A stretch of 64,000 bases of DNA from Streptococcus mitis (GCF_009496155.1 NZ_WIJP01000010.1:44697-108696); one strand, 5' to 3'; shown: positions 16,237 to 25,135, counted from the stretch's first letter. A program made the numbers and translations. The notes: generated by a model from the sequence alone, not told the origin.

Positions 16237-16366
16237 AAAATAGAACCATTTCGTGTCATTTTTAGCTTATATCTAAAAAAACAGCCCCAAAGACGAACTT
16301 TAGAACTGTTTTGATACAAGAACAAGGACATTTTTGTCATTGCTTCACGATATTTATAAATATTTT
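16219..16366. repeat. Direct repeat copy 2 (operator, terminator, end of ComR-like gene)
   Basis: About 148 bp matching 14960-15102 with scattered substitutions and a small insertion (ACAAGAACAAGG region). This copy is continuous with the intact regulator gene and is therefore the likely source. Confidence 0.8.
16278..16312 (-). terminator. Terminator of the ComR-like gene
   Basis: In the minus-strand RNA the arms AAAACAGUUCUAAAG and CUUUGGGGCUGUUUU pair fully if three G-U pairs are allowed, followed by a U-run. On the plus strand the same bases would mismatch, so the hairpin is kept only in the regulator's own direction. Confidence 0.7.
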
Positions 16367-17265
16367 TTTAAATCTTCTTGCCATTGTTTTTCTAACATAG
16401 TAACTAAATAAGAATTTTCTATTATATCAGCAAATAGCTTCGATTTCTGATAGAACTGTTCAGCAGAAACATAATCATTGTTTATTATTAGAGATAATTT
16501 CCACTCTAACATTAATATAATTGGTTTCTTCTGAAAATCTTGTGTTTTTTCCATTATATGATTAAGGCTAAAGATATAGGTTTCTAGTGAATCATAAGTC
16601 GATAAATTATCCAAACAGGCAAGACCCGAAAACAAAGTATTACTTAAAACAAACAGATATTCTGGTGAAATTAATTCCACATGATTTGTCAAACGAACTA
16701 AAAACGAATGAATTCTTTCAATTTCTGAAATCTGACTTTGACCTTGTTTTATCTTTGTAAGCACTATAGCAAAATATAAGTTGATAACTTCTAATTCATT
16801 TATCAAAAACAATTCCTTATCATAAATTGTTTTAAAATAATCGTCCAGTACGGTTTCCCCGTATTCTGGTCGTCCGCTTCGAATAACATCTATCGTTGCT
16901 CTAGTAGCTTCAAACCATACTTTTTCCTCACTAGGAAGTTGCTCATAAAACAAGTTCCCTATCTCTTCCAAACACGCTTCTTTTTTATCGTATTCCTCTT
17001 CTTTACCATAGATTGGTTCACGTAAAATCTGGTATTTCAATTCTAAATAAGCAGAAGGAAGAGCTGAAAAATCCGGCATAAGGCTATAAGCTGGAACTCC
17101 TAACCGGCGAGCAATATAGTCTAACTTCGGCAAACTCGGTTGCGAAGCTCCACTTTCAATTCGCGACAGTTGACGCACTGTCAGTTCTTGCTCATCTCCA
17201 CAAAAATCTGGACGACTAATTCCTTTTTCTATCCGAATCTCTTTGATTTTTTGACCAATTAACAT
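16354..17265 (-). CDS. ComR-like regulator (Rgg/PlcR-type, HTH plus TPR)
   Basis: 303 aa. N-terminal helix-turn-helix (residues ~5-65: IGQKIKEIR ... TVRQLSRIESGASQPSLPKLDYIARRLGV) and an all-helical C-terminal TPR region that binds short peptides. It resembles S. mutans ComR along its length as I recall it: RQL-RIESG, IA-RLGV, LKY--LR-P-YG, TxDFQKKPI and EK-WQ-D near the end. ComR binds an imported XIP pheromone and then activates palindromic boxes. Start after GGAGG. Downstream lie a matching box and a WW peptide gene. Older pneumococcal annotations call such genes PlcR-like. Confidence 0.85.
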   Translation of the reverse strand: MLIGQKIKEIRIEKGISRPDFCGDEQELTVRQLSRIESGASQPSLPKLDYIARRLGVPAYSLMPDFSALPSAYLELKYQILREPIYGKEEEYDKKEACLEEIGNLFYEQLPSEEKVWFEATRATIDVIRSGRPEYGETVLDDYFKTIYDKELFLINELEVINLYFAIVLTKIKQGQSQISEIERIHSFLVRLTNHVELISPEYLFVLSNTLFSGLACLDNLSTYDSLETYIFSLNHIMEKTQDFQKKPIILMLEWKLSLIINNDYVSAEQFYQKSKLFADIIENSYLVTMLEKQWQEDLKKYL

Positions 17266-17336
17266 CAGATGCCTCCTCTTCTACCTGTTTCGAAAAATAC
17301 TGTGAAACTTAAAAAATTGTAACGGCTACATCTTTC

Positions 17337-17897
17337 CTACTCATAACTCTTCATAGCTTCTTCCACTTCTGCTAAAGTAACCCCAAACAACTCCAACCGC
17401 TTGAGCAGCTGTTTTCCGTTGGAATAGCCAATTCGGAGAGCCTCTCCTAGATATTCTCGTCGCTTACGGCTATCTGCCCCTGCTAGAAAACCAAGGCGAA
17501 TCAAGTCGCTACGACTGATGTCAAACTCATTCTCGTTTTCAAATTGTTCTGTCACCTGAGCTAGAGCCGTTTTCAGATCTTCATAGCTGGCATGTTCGAT
17601 TCCCAGAGAACGCCCCTTAGTTTTGGACTTAGGAACAGCTTCATCTCGTTTGAGGAAGGCATGCTGAACTGTTGGAATGGCCGTCATGATCATGCGCCGA
17701 ATCCGCTCCCCATTAAAATCTGGGTCTGTAAAGACAATGACTCCATGACGTTGGTGCAGGCGTTGAATCCGCTCTATATCCTGGTCATTGATGGCAGAGC
17801 CTCTGGTCTCATAGGTTTCTACATCGAAATAGCGTTTGAGATTGGCCGTATCATCGCGACCTTCAACCACGATGACTTGAGAAATTTTTTCTTTCAT
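17337..17897 (-). CDS. rnmV: Ribonuclease M5 (5S rRNA maturation)
   Basis: 186-aa TOPRIM-domain RNase that cuts both sides of the 5S rRNA precursor. TOPRIM motifs: VIVVEGRDD (Glu) and VIVFTDPDFNGERIR (DxD) with the C-terminal RNA-binding part RLGFLAGADSRKRREYLGEALRIGYSNGKQL. Its ATG overlaps the tatD stop codon (TAATG), the usual tatD-rnmV arrangement; rsmA, the normal third member, is displaced ~6 kb by the bacteriocin region. Confidence 0.94.
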   Translation of the reverse strand: MKEKISQVIVVEGRDDTANLKRYFDVETYETRGSAINDQDIERIQRLHQRHGVIVFTDPDFNGERIRRMIMTAIPTVQHAFLKRDEAVPKSKTKGRSLGIEHASYEDLKTALAQVTEQFENENEFDISRSDLIRLGFLAGADSRKRREYLGEALRIGYSNGKQLLKRLELFGVTLAEVEEAMKSYE

Positions 17898-18670
17898 TAC
17901 TTGCTGTCCAATCCAAAAATTCGTTCTGCATTTGCAGTCGTTGCTGCCGCTAGCTCTTCTGCCGTCATCCCACGCAAGTCGGCGATAAAGTCCACTACAT
18001 AGCGAGTATAGGCTGTTTTGTTTTCGCGACCCCGTTTAGGAACAGGAGCCAAGTAAGGAGCATCTGTCTCCACCAAAATCTTGTCCAAAGGTAACTCTTT
18101 AGCTGCTTCTTGGATGTCAGTTGCTTTCTTAAAAGTCACCACTCCTGAGAAGGAAATAGTCATGCCAAGCGCGACAAACTTCTCTGCCCACTCAAGCGTC
18201 CCTGAAAATGAGTGCATAATCCCACCTCGAGGGCCAACTCCCTCGCTCTTGATAATCTCATGGGTATCTTCCAGCGCATCACGGGTATGGACAACAAAAG
18301 GCAAATCTAAGTCCTTAGATAGCTGGATCTGACGGCGAAAAACCTGCTCCTGTACTTCTTTTGGCGCTGTCATCCAATGGTAGTCCAATCCAATTTCACC
18401 TAAAGCCACAACCTTGGGATGCTTGAGCTTGTCAAGCAAGTAGGCTTCAATCTCCTCCGTGTAAGTCCCTGCTTCTGTCGGATGCCAACCGATAGTCGCA
18501 TAGAGCTGGTCATACTCATCTACCAACTCCAAGGCACGCTCAATCGTCGGTTTATCAAAACCAACAATATTCATCTGTGTCACACCCATCTCAGCAGCCA
18601 AGGCAATTTCTTCTGCCTCACGACCTGCAAATTCTTCTACATTTAAGTGTGTATGTGTATCAAAAATCAT
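17897..18670 (-). CDS. tatD: TatD family metal-dependent nuclease
   Basis: 257-aa TIM-barrel hydrolase. Metal ligands: DTHTHLN (His residues 6 and 8), GEIGLDYHW (Glu), VHTRDA (His), GIMHSFSG (His) and VETDAPYLAP (Asp). Members degrade DNA or D-aminoacyl substrates. It heads the tatD-rnmV pair; a short intergenic region separates it from the divergent permease gene. Confidence 0.93.
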   Translation of the reverse strand: MIFDTHTHLNVEEFAGREAEEIALAAEMGVTQMNIVGFDKPTIERALELVDEYDQLYATIGWHPTEAGTYTEEIEAYLLDKLKHPKVVALGEIGLDYHWMTAPKEVQEQVFRRQIQLSKDLDLPFVVHTRDALEDTHEIIKSEGVGPRGGIMHSFSGTLEWAEKFVALGMTISFSGVVTFKKATDIQEAAKELPLDKILVETDAPYLAPVPKRGRENKTAYTRYVVDFIADLRGMTAEELAAATTANAERIFGLDSK

Positions 18671-18763
18671 CTCTTCTAACCTCGTTTTCTATCTTCTATT
18701 ATAGCAAAAAAACTGGCCTCTCTCCTCATCTGAAAAAAATATTCTAAAACCCATCATCATCTC

Positions 18764-18792
18764 TTGACGCTCTTTTTCCAAAGCAGTATAAT
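18764..18792 (+). promoter_or_regulatory. Sigma-A promoter of the kimA-like gene
   Basis: TTGACG (18764-18769), 17-base spacer, TATAAT (18787-18792), then an RBS AAAGGA before the ATG at 18828. One mismatch in the -35. Confidence 0.75.
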
Positions 18793-18827
18793 AACACTTA
18801 TTGAATTTTTCAACAAAGGAAACAACT

Positions 18828-20672
18828 ATGTTTACAAAATTAAAACAGACCTTTATCGGTCGTCCTCTTAAGTCCTTAACCGAAGGCGAAGGGGGACTAC
18901 TGGGAAAAATGCAGGCACTAGCCATGTTGTCAAGCGACGCTCTATCTTCCATTGCCTATGGGCCTGAGCAAGTAGTCCTCGTCTTGGCTAGTCTCTCTCC
19001 TCTTGCTATATGGTGGAGCCTTCCTATAGGCCTTTTTGTCCTCCTACTTCTGGCCAGCCTGACCATTTCCTACCGCCAAATCATCCACGCCTATCCTCAA
19101 GGAGGAGGGGCCTATATGGTTACTCGAGAAAATCTATCTCCCGAGCTAGGCTTGATTGCTGGAGGTAGTCTGCTGGTTGACTATATGCTGACCGTAGCGG
19201 TATCTGTTTCATCTGGAGCGGACGCTATCACAGCAGCTCTCCCTGCTCTTCACCCGTACAACCTCCACATCTCCATTTTTCTGGTTTGCTTGCTCATGCT
19301 CATGAACTTACGGGGCTTAAAAGAATCTGCCAGTTCACTGATGATTCCTGTCTATCTCTTTATCATCAGTACCGTTTTTCTCTTGCTCTATGGAATCTTT
19401 CAACTAATAACAGGTTCTCTCAGCTATCAGGCAACTTCACCTATTGGGCATGCTGTTCCGAGCCTGTCTATCGTTCTCATTCTAAGAGCTTTTACCAGCG
19501 GATCTGCCTCTCTGACAGGGGTTGAAGCTATTTCAAATGCAGTTCCCTTTTTCAAGGCTCCCAAAGAAAAGAATGCCGCTCAAACCTTGACCATTATGTC
19601 ACTGATTTTAGGTTTTCTTTTTGCTGGAATCACCTTCCTAAACTACTGGATGGGGATTCTGCCTCAACATGGAGAAACTATTCTTTCACAGATGGCTCAA
19701 GGTATTCTTGGTAATTCCTTCTTAGGCCACCTTGGGTATTATATCTTCCAATTCTCCACAGCCTTGATTTTAGCCGTAGCTGCAAATACTGGCTTTTCGG
19801 CCTTCCCTATGCTAGCTTACAATATGGCTAAAAACAAATACATGCCCCATCTCTTTATGGAGAAAGGAGACCGCCTAGGCTACTCCAATGGAATTTTAAC
19901 TCTGGCTTTTGGGGCTATGATTCTTCTTTTCATTTTTAATGGCAATACCGAACGCTTGATTCCTCTTTATACTATCGGGGTCTTCGTTCCCTTTGCCCTT
20001 TCTCAGACTGGAATGATTCGTCATTGGAAAAAGGAAAAAGGGACCAACTTCTTAAAACCTGCTCTTGCTAATATCCTTGGAGCAATCATTTGCTACGCGA
20101 TTGTACTAATCTTGCTCTTTTTCCGTCTCAGTGATATCTGGCCTTTCTTCCCGATTATTCTCGTACTCACCTTACTCTTCTTGGCAATTCACAGTCATTA
20201 CCAAAAAGTAGCCCAACAACTGCGTCTCTATGAAGGCATCGAAAAACGTACTTACGATGGCAATCTGGTTCTGGTCCTAGTAGGAAATGTTACCCGCGTC
20301 AGCGTCGGAGCCATTAACTACGCTCAAAGTATCGGTGACGAAGTCCTAGCCATGCATATTTCTACCAAGGAAACAGCAGAAAAAGATCAAGAAATTCTCC
20401 AAGAATTTGCCGATTACTTCCCAACCATTACTCTGAAAAATATCAAGACCAGCTATCGCGACATCATCACCCCTACTGTCAAGTATGTCAAACGGATTTC
20501 CGAGGAAGCACAGAAAAAGAACTATACAGTCACTGTCCTCGTCCCCCAGTTTATCCCTAATAAACCTTGGCAGAATATCCTGCACAATCAGATGAGCCTC
20601 AAACTCAAATACGCCCTTCGTTGGCACCAGGACGTCGTTGTAGCTAGCTACTCTTATCACTTAAAAGAATAA
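18828..20672 (+). CDS. kimA: KimA-family potassium importer (APC superfamily)
   Basis: 614 aa. About twelve membrane segments over residues ~30-455, then a cytoplasmic domain (~460-610) ending QDVVVASYSYHLKE. It follows Bacillus subtilis KimA (YdaO) closely: AMLSSDALSSIAYGPEQ, YRQIIHAYPQGGGAY, GGSLLVDYMLTVAVS, ALTGVEAISNA, FIPNKPWQNILHNQ. KimA is a high-affinity K+/H+ symporter inhibited by c-di-AMP. The start was set at the second in-frame ATG because the first precedes the RBS. It is a lone plus-strand gene in a minus-strand neighbourhood. Confidence 0.82.
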   Translation: MFTKLKQTFIGRPLKSLTEGEGGLLGKMQALAMLSSDALSSIAYGPEQVVLVLASLSPLAIWWSLPIGLFVLLLLASLTISYRQIIHAYPQGGGAYMVTRENLSPELGLIAGGSLLVDYMLTVAVSVSSGADAITAALPALHPYNLHISIFLVCLLMLMNLRGLKESASSLMIPVYLFIISTVFLLLYGIFQLITGSLSYQATSPIGHAVPSLSIVLILRAFTSGSASLTGVEAISNAVPFFKAPKEKNAAQTLTIMSLILGFLFAGITFLNYWMGILPQHGETILSQMAQGILGNSFLGHLGYYIFQFSTALILAVAANTGFSAFPMLAYNMAKNKYMPHLFMEKGDRLGYSNGILTLAFGAMILLFIFNGNTERLIPLYTIGVFVPFALSQTGMIRHWKKEKGTNFLKPALANILGAIICYAIVLILLFFRLSDIWPFFPIILVLTLLFLAIHSHYQKVAQQLRLYEGIEKRTYDGNLVLVLVGNVTRVSVGAINYAQSIGDEVLAMHISTKETAEKDQEILQEFADYFPTITLKNIKTSYRDIITPTVKYVKRISEEAQKKNYTVTVLVPQFIPNKPWQNILHNQMSLKLKYALRWHQDVVVASYSYHLKE

Positions 20673-20675
20673 AGA

Positions 20676-20717
20676 AAAGGCCCTACCAGAACCAAGAAGC
20701 TCTGGTAAGGTCTTTTT
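20676..20717 (+). terminator. Terminator after kimA-like gene
   Basis: TACCAGA / TCTGGTA core stem extended by G/C pairs, then TCTTTTT. Confidence 0.65.
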
Positions 20718-20737
20718 AAAATCCATACACTATGCTT

Positions 20738-20895
20738 ATACTCTTCGAAAATCTCTTCAAACCACGTCAGCGTCATCTACAACCTCAAAACCATGTTTTG
20801 AGCTGACTTCGTCAGTTTCATCTACAACCTCAAAGCAGTGCTTTGAGCGGCCTGCGGCTAGCTTTCTAGTTTGCTATTTGATTTTCATTGAGTAT
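20738..20895 (+). repeat. BOX element (A-B-C)
   Basis: Canonical ends ATACTCTTCGAAAATC and TTTCATTGAGTAT with one internal ~45-bp boxB unit (GAGCTGACTTCGTCAG). Between convergent kimA-like and ali-like genes. Confidence 0.92.
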
Positions 20896-20920
20896 TAACT
20901 GAAAAGCATGACTAGGCATA

Positions 20921-22885
20921 TTATTGAATGTGGTTAGCTAAATCTTCCTGAGCTTTTTTATTTGACTCAGCTTTTTCCTTCAGCCATTTTTCATAGAGTT
21001 CTTGGTACTGTTTAGCAGTTACTGGCTCTTTTTGCAATTCAACATATTTGTAGTTGTCCGCATTTCCCTTATGACCAACGAATGAGAATGGTCCTGTAAA
21101 CGGTACAGTCTTACGGAAGATTGGATTAGCTCCACCACTTTGAACTGGTAGGAAGAGGGCACTATCTGTCAACCAAGCTTGGGCTTCAGCATATTTTTCA
21201 TAGCGAGCTTGAGTATCTGTGATTTCAGCGTCAGCCTGATCCAAGAGTTTCTTGTAGTCAGAAAGACCAATCTTGTCCTTAATTTCCTTGTCTTTTCCTT
21301 CAGTCAAGCCCATGTTTTTCAACTGAGAACCTGTCTCTGGATCAAGGATAGCTAGGTAAGTCTTAGGATCTGAGTAGTCTCCACCCCATCCTGAGATGTC
21401 GATGTCATAGTCTTTTTGTTCTGCTGTATCTGCAAAGTAGGTTGCTTGGTCTTTTTCATCTGGAGAAAGTTGGATAACATCAATGACCACATTTTCCTTA
21501 CCAAGAGTGGCTTCTACTGTTTGCTTGAAAGAACCAGCCTGTTGCACATCCAACTTAGCAGTCTGGTCAACTGGCATATCCAAATGAATTGGGAAGGTTA
21601 CTCCCTGAGCTTGCAGACTTTCTTTAGCCTTAGCAAATTTCTCTTTGGCCTTGTCAGGGTTCAAGAAGGCTTGCTTCTCATCGTTTAGGTTGATATTTGC
21701 CCAATCTTTACCGTAGTTGACAATTTTTTCATTGACAATATCACCGAAGTTCTTATCGCCAACTTGGACAAAGTTGCTTGGTGTAATCGTGTTACGTAAG
21801 ATACGGTCTGCTCCATCTTCACCATTTGTCTGTGCTGCATAAGCATGACGGTCAAAGGCAAAGTTGATAGCCTGACGGAAATCCTTATTTTGCATAGCTG
21901 CGCGTGAATCTGTCTTTTCCTTATCAGACTGTTTCATAGTCTGCTTGTAGCTTTGACGATTCACGTTGAAAAGATAATAGAAAGTAACTGAGTTTTGCGG
22001 TGTGTAGGTAATCTTGTCCTCATTTCCCTTCTTAAGCTCAGCAAAGACTGAACTTGTTGGGAAAATACGACCATCTGTATAGTTACCATCTAAGAAACCT
22101 CTTGCAATACTGTCTTGGTCAGAACCGTCAAAGAAAGAAAGTTTCACTTTCTCAATTTTGACATTGTCCTTATCCCAATAGTTAGGATTTTTATCAAATT
22201 CAATCAAAGATTTTGATGTAAAGGACTTAAACAAGTAAGGACCATTTGACAAGATGCTTGATGGCGTCACACTTCCAAAGTCATCTCCCTTAGACTTCAA
22301 GAAAGCTTCGTTTACAGGACTAAGGATACTTGCTGTTGTTTTAGAGTTCCAATAAGTCTCAGGTTGGTTGAGGGTGTATTGTAGTGTGTAATCATCCACT
22401 GCCTTAACACCAACAGTTCCAAAATCAGATGATTTCCCTTCAACATAGTCTGCTAGCCCCTTGATAGAATCTTGTACCAAGTACAAGTTTTCAGCCTTTT
22501 TATCAGCCGCATACTTAAGACCAGTCACAAAGTCATGAGCTTTTACATCCGCATACTCTTCTCCTTCAGAAGTGTACCATTTAGCCCCCTGACGGATCTT
22601 ATAAGTGTAGGTCAAACCATCTTTTGACACAGTCCATGACTCAGCCATAGACGGGATGAGATTTCCATACTGGTCATTTTCCAACAAACCATCAATCAAG
22701 TTGGTTGTGATACTAGATGTAGAATCTCGTGTAGAGGTAATATAATCCAAGGTATCTGGGTTATTGACAAAGATATAAGAGTAAGTCTTGTCTGCATTAC
22801 TTGATTGGGAAGACCCACATGCCGTTAGAGCTAGACCTGCTGTCAAAGCCATAGCTCCAAAAAGCATAACTTTTGATTTCTTCAT
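20921..22885 (-). CDS. Oligopeptide-binding lipoprotein, AmiA/AliA/AliB family
   Basis: 654-aa extracellular solute-binding protein (family 5). Signal peptide with lipobox LTAC, lipidated Cys23. The body matches pneumococcal AmiA/AliB: NPDTLDYITSTRDST, GLLENDQYGNL, SWTVSKDGLTYTYKIRQGAKWYTSEGEEYA, AQAWLTDSALFLPVQ, EKWLKEKAESNKKAQEDLA. Such proteins feed peptides into the shared AmiCDEF permease. No permease gene is adjacent, so it is an orphan receptor. Related proteins bind foreign peptides and affect competence and carriage. Good RBS GGAGAA. Confidence 0.9.
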   Translation of the reverse strand: MKKSKVMLFGAMALTAGLALTACGSSQSSNADKTYSYIFVNNPDTLDYITSTRDSTSSITTNLIDGLLENDQYGNLIPSMAESWTVSKDGLTYTYKIRQGAKWYTSEGEEYADVKAHDFVTGLKYAADKKAENLYLVQDSIKGLADYVEGKSSDFGTVGVKAVDDYTLQYTLNQPETYWNSKTTASILSPVNEAFLKSKGDDFGSVTPSSILSNGPYLFKSFTSKSLIEFDKNPNYWDKDNVKIEKVKLSFFDGSDQDSIARGFLDGNYTDGRIFPTSSVFAELKKGNEDKITYTPQNSVTFYYLFNVNRQSYKQTMKQSDKEKTDSRAAMQNKDFRQAINFAFDRHAYAAQTNGEDGADRILRNTITPSNFVQVGDKNFGDIVNEKIVNYGKDWANINLNDEKQAFLNPDKAKEKFAKAKESLQAQGVTFPIHLDMPVDQTAKLDVQQAGSFKQTVEATLGKENVVIDVIQLSPDEKDQATYFADTAEQKDYDIDISGWGGDYSDPKTYLAILDPETGSQLKNMGLTEGKDKEIKDKIGLSDYKKLLDQADAEITDTQARYEKYAEAQAWLTDSALFLPVQSGGANPIFRKTVPFTGPFSFVGHKGNADNYKYVELQKEPVTAKQYQELYEKWLKEKAESNKKAQEDLANHIQ

Positions 22886-22970
22886 GATTATTCTCCAATT
22901 TTACAGTATGTGAAATATTATACACTATTCAAGCGAAAATATAAAGTTTTTTGTACTTTTTTACAAAAAT

Positions 22971-23004
22971 AAAAATCAGTAGACTCGAGTTCCTACTGAT
23001 TTTT
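22971..23004. terminator. Terminator after rpmH
   Basis: Perfect 12-bp stem AAAAATCAGTAG / CTACTGATTTTT with a 10-base loop; works in both directions. Confidence 0.85.
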
Positions 23005-23021
23005 GATAGAATTCGTTTGGA

Positions 23022-23156
23022 TTATGCAGCCAAAACTTTGCGTCCTTTACGACGACGAGCTGCCAATACGCGACGACCGTTTTTAGTTGACATACGGTTA
23101 CGGAATCCGTGTTTGCGCGCACGACGAAGTTTACTTGGTTGATAAGTACGTTTCAC
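23022..23156 (-). CDS. rpmH: 50S ribosomal protein L34
   Basis: 44 aa, [20 protein letters not shown] and so on to [11 protein letters not shown], a very basic and highly conserved protein. The start codon is GTG (23156-23154) after AGGAGGT at normal spacing. In many firmicutes rpmH lies beside dnaA and rnpA near the origin; here it stands alone. Confidence 0.96.
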
Positions 23157-23300
23157 GATGAATACCTCCTCATAGATTTTGTATTCGTTTAGCCGGCTAT
23201 AAAGTGATCAGTTACTAAACATACTTTACTATTCTATCTGATTCTTTTACTTTTGTCAATAGCTCAAGGCAAATGTTTACTGCTTTTTCGAATGTAAGCC

Positions 23301-24515
23301 CTATCTGCGATACTGTTTCAAGAAACGAGTCATCTTTTCTTGGATTTGGGCTAGTTCATCGACACGAGGAAGGTAAACGATACGGAAATGGTCTGGTTCC
23401 TGCCAGTTGAAGCCTCGACCATGAACCAAGAGAACCTTTTCCTGCTTCAAGAAATTAAGGACAAACTGCTCATCATCATCGATACGGTACATATTGCGGT
23501 CGATTTTAGGGAAGATATAGAGCCCTGCCTTGGGTTTAACCGCAGACAAACCTGGAATATCTTGAATGGCATTGTAGATGAAGTTTCTTTGCTCATAAAT
23601 TCGTCCACCAGGAAGGAGCAATTCATCAACTGATTGGTGGCCACCCAAGGATGTTTGGACGACCTGTTGGGCCAAAACATTAGAGCAAAGGCGCATATTG
23701 GACAGCATATTGAGCCCTTCGATATAGCCCTTGACATGAGTCTTAGGTCCAGACAAGACCATCCACCCCACACGGAAACCAGCAATACGGTGGGATTTTG
23801 ATAGACCATTCATGCTGACACAGAAGACATCTGGTGCCAAGCTCGCCACAGGCGTATGCACATGTCCATCCATAACCATGCGGTCGTAAATTTCATCCGC
23901 AAAGATAATCAAATCATTTTGACGGGCAATCTCAATAATCTCCAACAAGAGTTCCTTAGGATAAAGGGCTCCAGTTGGGTTATTTGGATTGATAAGGACG
24001 ATTGCCTTGGTATTAGAAGTGATTTTTGACTTGATATCGTCAATATCTGGGTACCATTCTGCAGCTTCATCACAAATATAGTGAACAGCATTTCCCCCCG
24101 CTAGGCTGACAGCTGCTGTCCAGAGAGGATAGTCTGGCATTGGCACCAAAACCTCGTCCCCATTGTCCAAAAGCCCCTGCATGGACATGACAATCAACTC
24201 ACTGACACCATTTCCAAGGTAGATATCATCAATATCTACGTTTGGAAATTTTTTCAATTGGCAATACTGCATGATAGCCTTACGGGCTGAGAAAATCCCT
24301 TTGGAGTCAGAGTAACCTTCACTATCACGCGCATTCATAATCAAGTCATGAATGACCTCGTCTGGCGCTGTAAAACCAAATTCTGCTGGATTTCCTGTAT
24401 TCAGACGTAAAATCTTTTCTCCGTTTGCTCGCATCCGCATGGCTTCTTCCAAAACAGGACCACGGATATCATAAGCAACATGTTCTAACTTACTAGATTT
24501 GTTATATTCTTTCAT
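23301..24515 (-). CDS. PLP-dependent aminotransferase, AlaA/AlaT type
   Basis: 404-aa class I aminotransferase. It tracks E. coli AlaA (glutamate-pyruvate transaminase) closely: SSKLEHVAYDIRGPVLEEA, GYSDSKGIFSARKAIMQ, IYLGNGVSELIVMSMQ, INPNNPTGALY, FADEIYD, and SKSHRIAGFRVGWMVL, whose Lys binds PLP. The likely role is alanine synthesis from pyruvate. Older annotations call it AspC. Monocistronic. Confidence 0.88.
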   Translation of the reverse strand: MKEYNKSSKLEHVAYDIRGPVLEEAMRMRANGEKILRLNTGNPAEFGFTAPDEVIHDLIMNARDSEGYSDSKGIFSARKAIMQYCQLKKFPNVDIDDIYLGNGVSELIVMSMQGLLDNGDEVLVPMPDYPLWTAAVSLAGGNAVHYICDEAAEWYPDIDDIKSKITSNTKAIVLINPNNPTGALYPKELLLEIIEIARQNDLIIFADEIYDRMVMDGHVHTPVASLAPDVFCVSMNGLSKSHRIAGFRVGWMVLSGPKTHVKGYIEGLNMLSNMRLCSNVLAQQVVQTSLGGHQSVDELLLPGGRIYEQRNFIYNAIQDIPGLSAVKPKAGLYIFPKIDRNMYRIDDDEQFVLNFLKQEKVLLVHGRGFNWQEPDHFRIVYLPRVDELAQIQEKMTRFLKQYRR

Positions 24516-24610
24516 CTTGTTTCCTCAATTCTTCAGGATAGTAACATTATACCACTAGAAAGAGAATGCGACAAGTTTGCTGAAATGTGTTACTAGATTC
24601 GTATAGAAGA

Positions 24611-24632
24611 AAAACCTCACTAAAAGCGAGGT
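24611..24632 (-). terminator. Terminator after the 99-aa membrane protein gene
   Basis: ACCTCGC / GTGAGGT stem on the minus strand (one mismatch) followed by TTTTTCTTC. Confidence 0.55.
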
Positions 24633-24671
24633 CAAGACAGGGGAAATAGCAGGAATTTTGCCAAAGACAGA

Positions 24672-24971
24672 TCACATACCAAAAGATAAACCTAGAAAAA
24701 GCAAGCCTAAAAAGGAGTCATAAAGAAGATTGAACATGAGGAAAAGCCCCCATATCGTCAAGTAATCCCAACGCCCACTTCGTTTTGCAACTAGGAATAA
24801 GAGCAGATGGTAGAGTACATGAAAGACTAAAAAGCCGATAAAACCTGGATAAAGAAGGGATACCAGTCTCTCTAATTGCCAGATCATGATAACTTCTACC
24901 AAGACCGACACTAGGATGATTCCATAATAAAGGAAATTCGAATTTTTTGCTTCTTGAAAAGATCTTTTCAT
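24672..24971 (-). CDS. Small membrane protein, unknown function
   Basis: 99 aa, MKRSFQEAKNSNFLYYG... with three hydrophobic segments (residues ~16-35, ~40-62 and ~74-98). GGGAGGG upstream supports the ATG at 24971, with the preceding ATG as alternative. No family recognised; stands alone between the aminotransferase and usp. Confidence 0.6.
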   Translation of the reverse strand: MKRSFQEAKNSNFLYYGIILVSVLVEVIMIWQLERLVSLLYPGFIGFLVFHVLYHLLLFLVAKRSGRWDYLTIWGLFLMFNLLYDSFLGLLFLGLSFGM

Positions 24972-25135
24972 CATTATCCCTCCCTTCACTTCTTTCCTGC
25001 TATCCGTTCTTTTATTTTATCATATATTTATATAGATTTTAAGCGCTAATATTCTTTTGAAAAATACTTTTTTTGCTTTACTTCTATAGTGAAAAGGTTT
25101 ACAATTATAGTAAGAAAATTTCAGGAGGTTTCATT

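Noticed and set aside
16324-16340. AGGACATTTTTGTCATT as a third ComR-type box
   Set aside because: Arms are shorter, the centre is four bases, no -10 follows at 21 bases, and the first copy of the repeat does not keep it.
17266-17336. Search for a ComR-type box or a Phr-like peptide gene upstream of the ComR-like regulator
   Set aside because: No palindrome and no small ORF with RBS was found there; the peptide candidate lies downstream instead.
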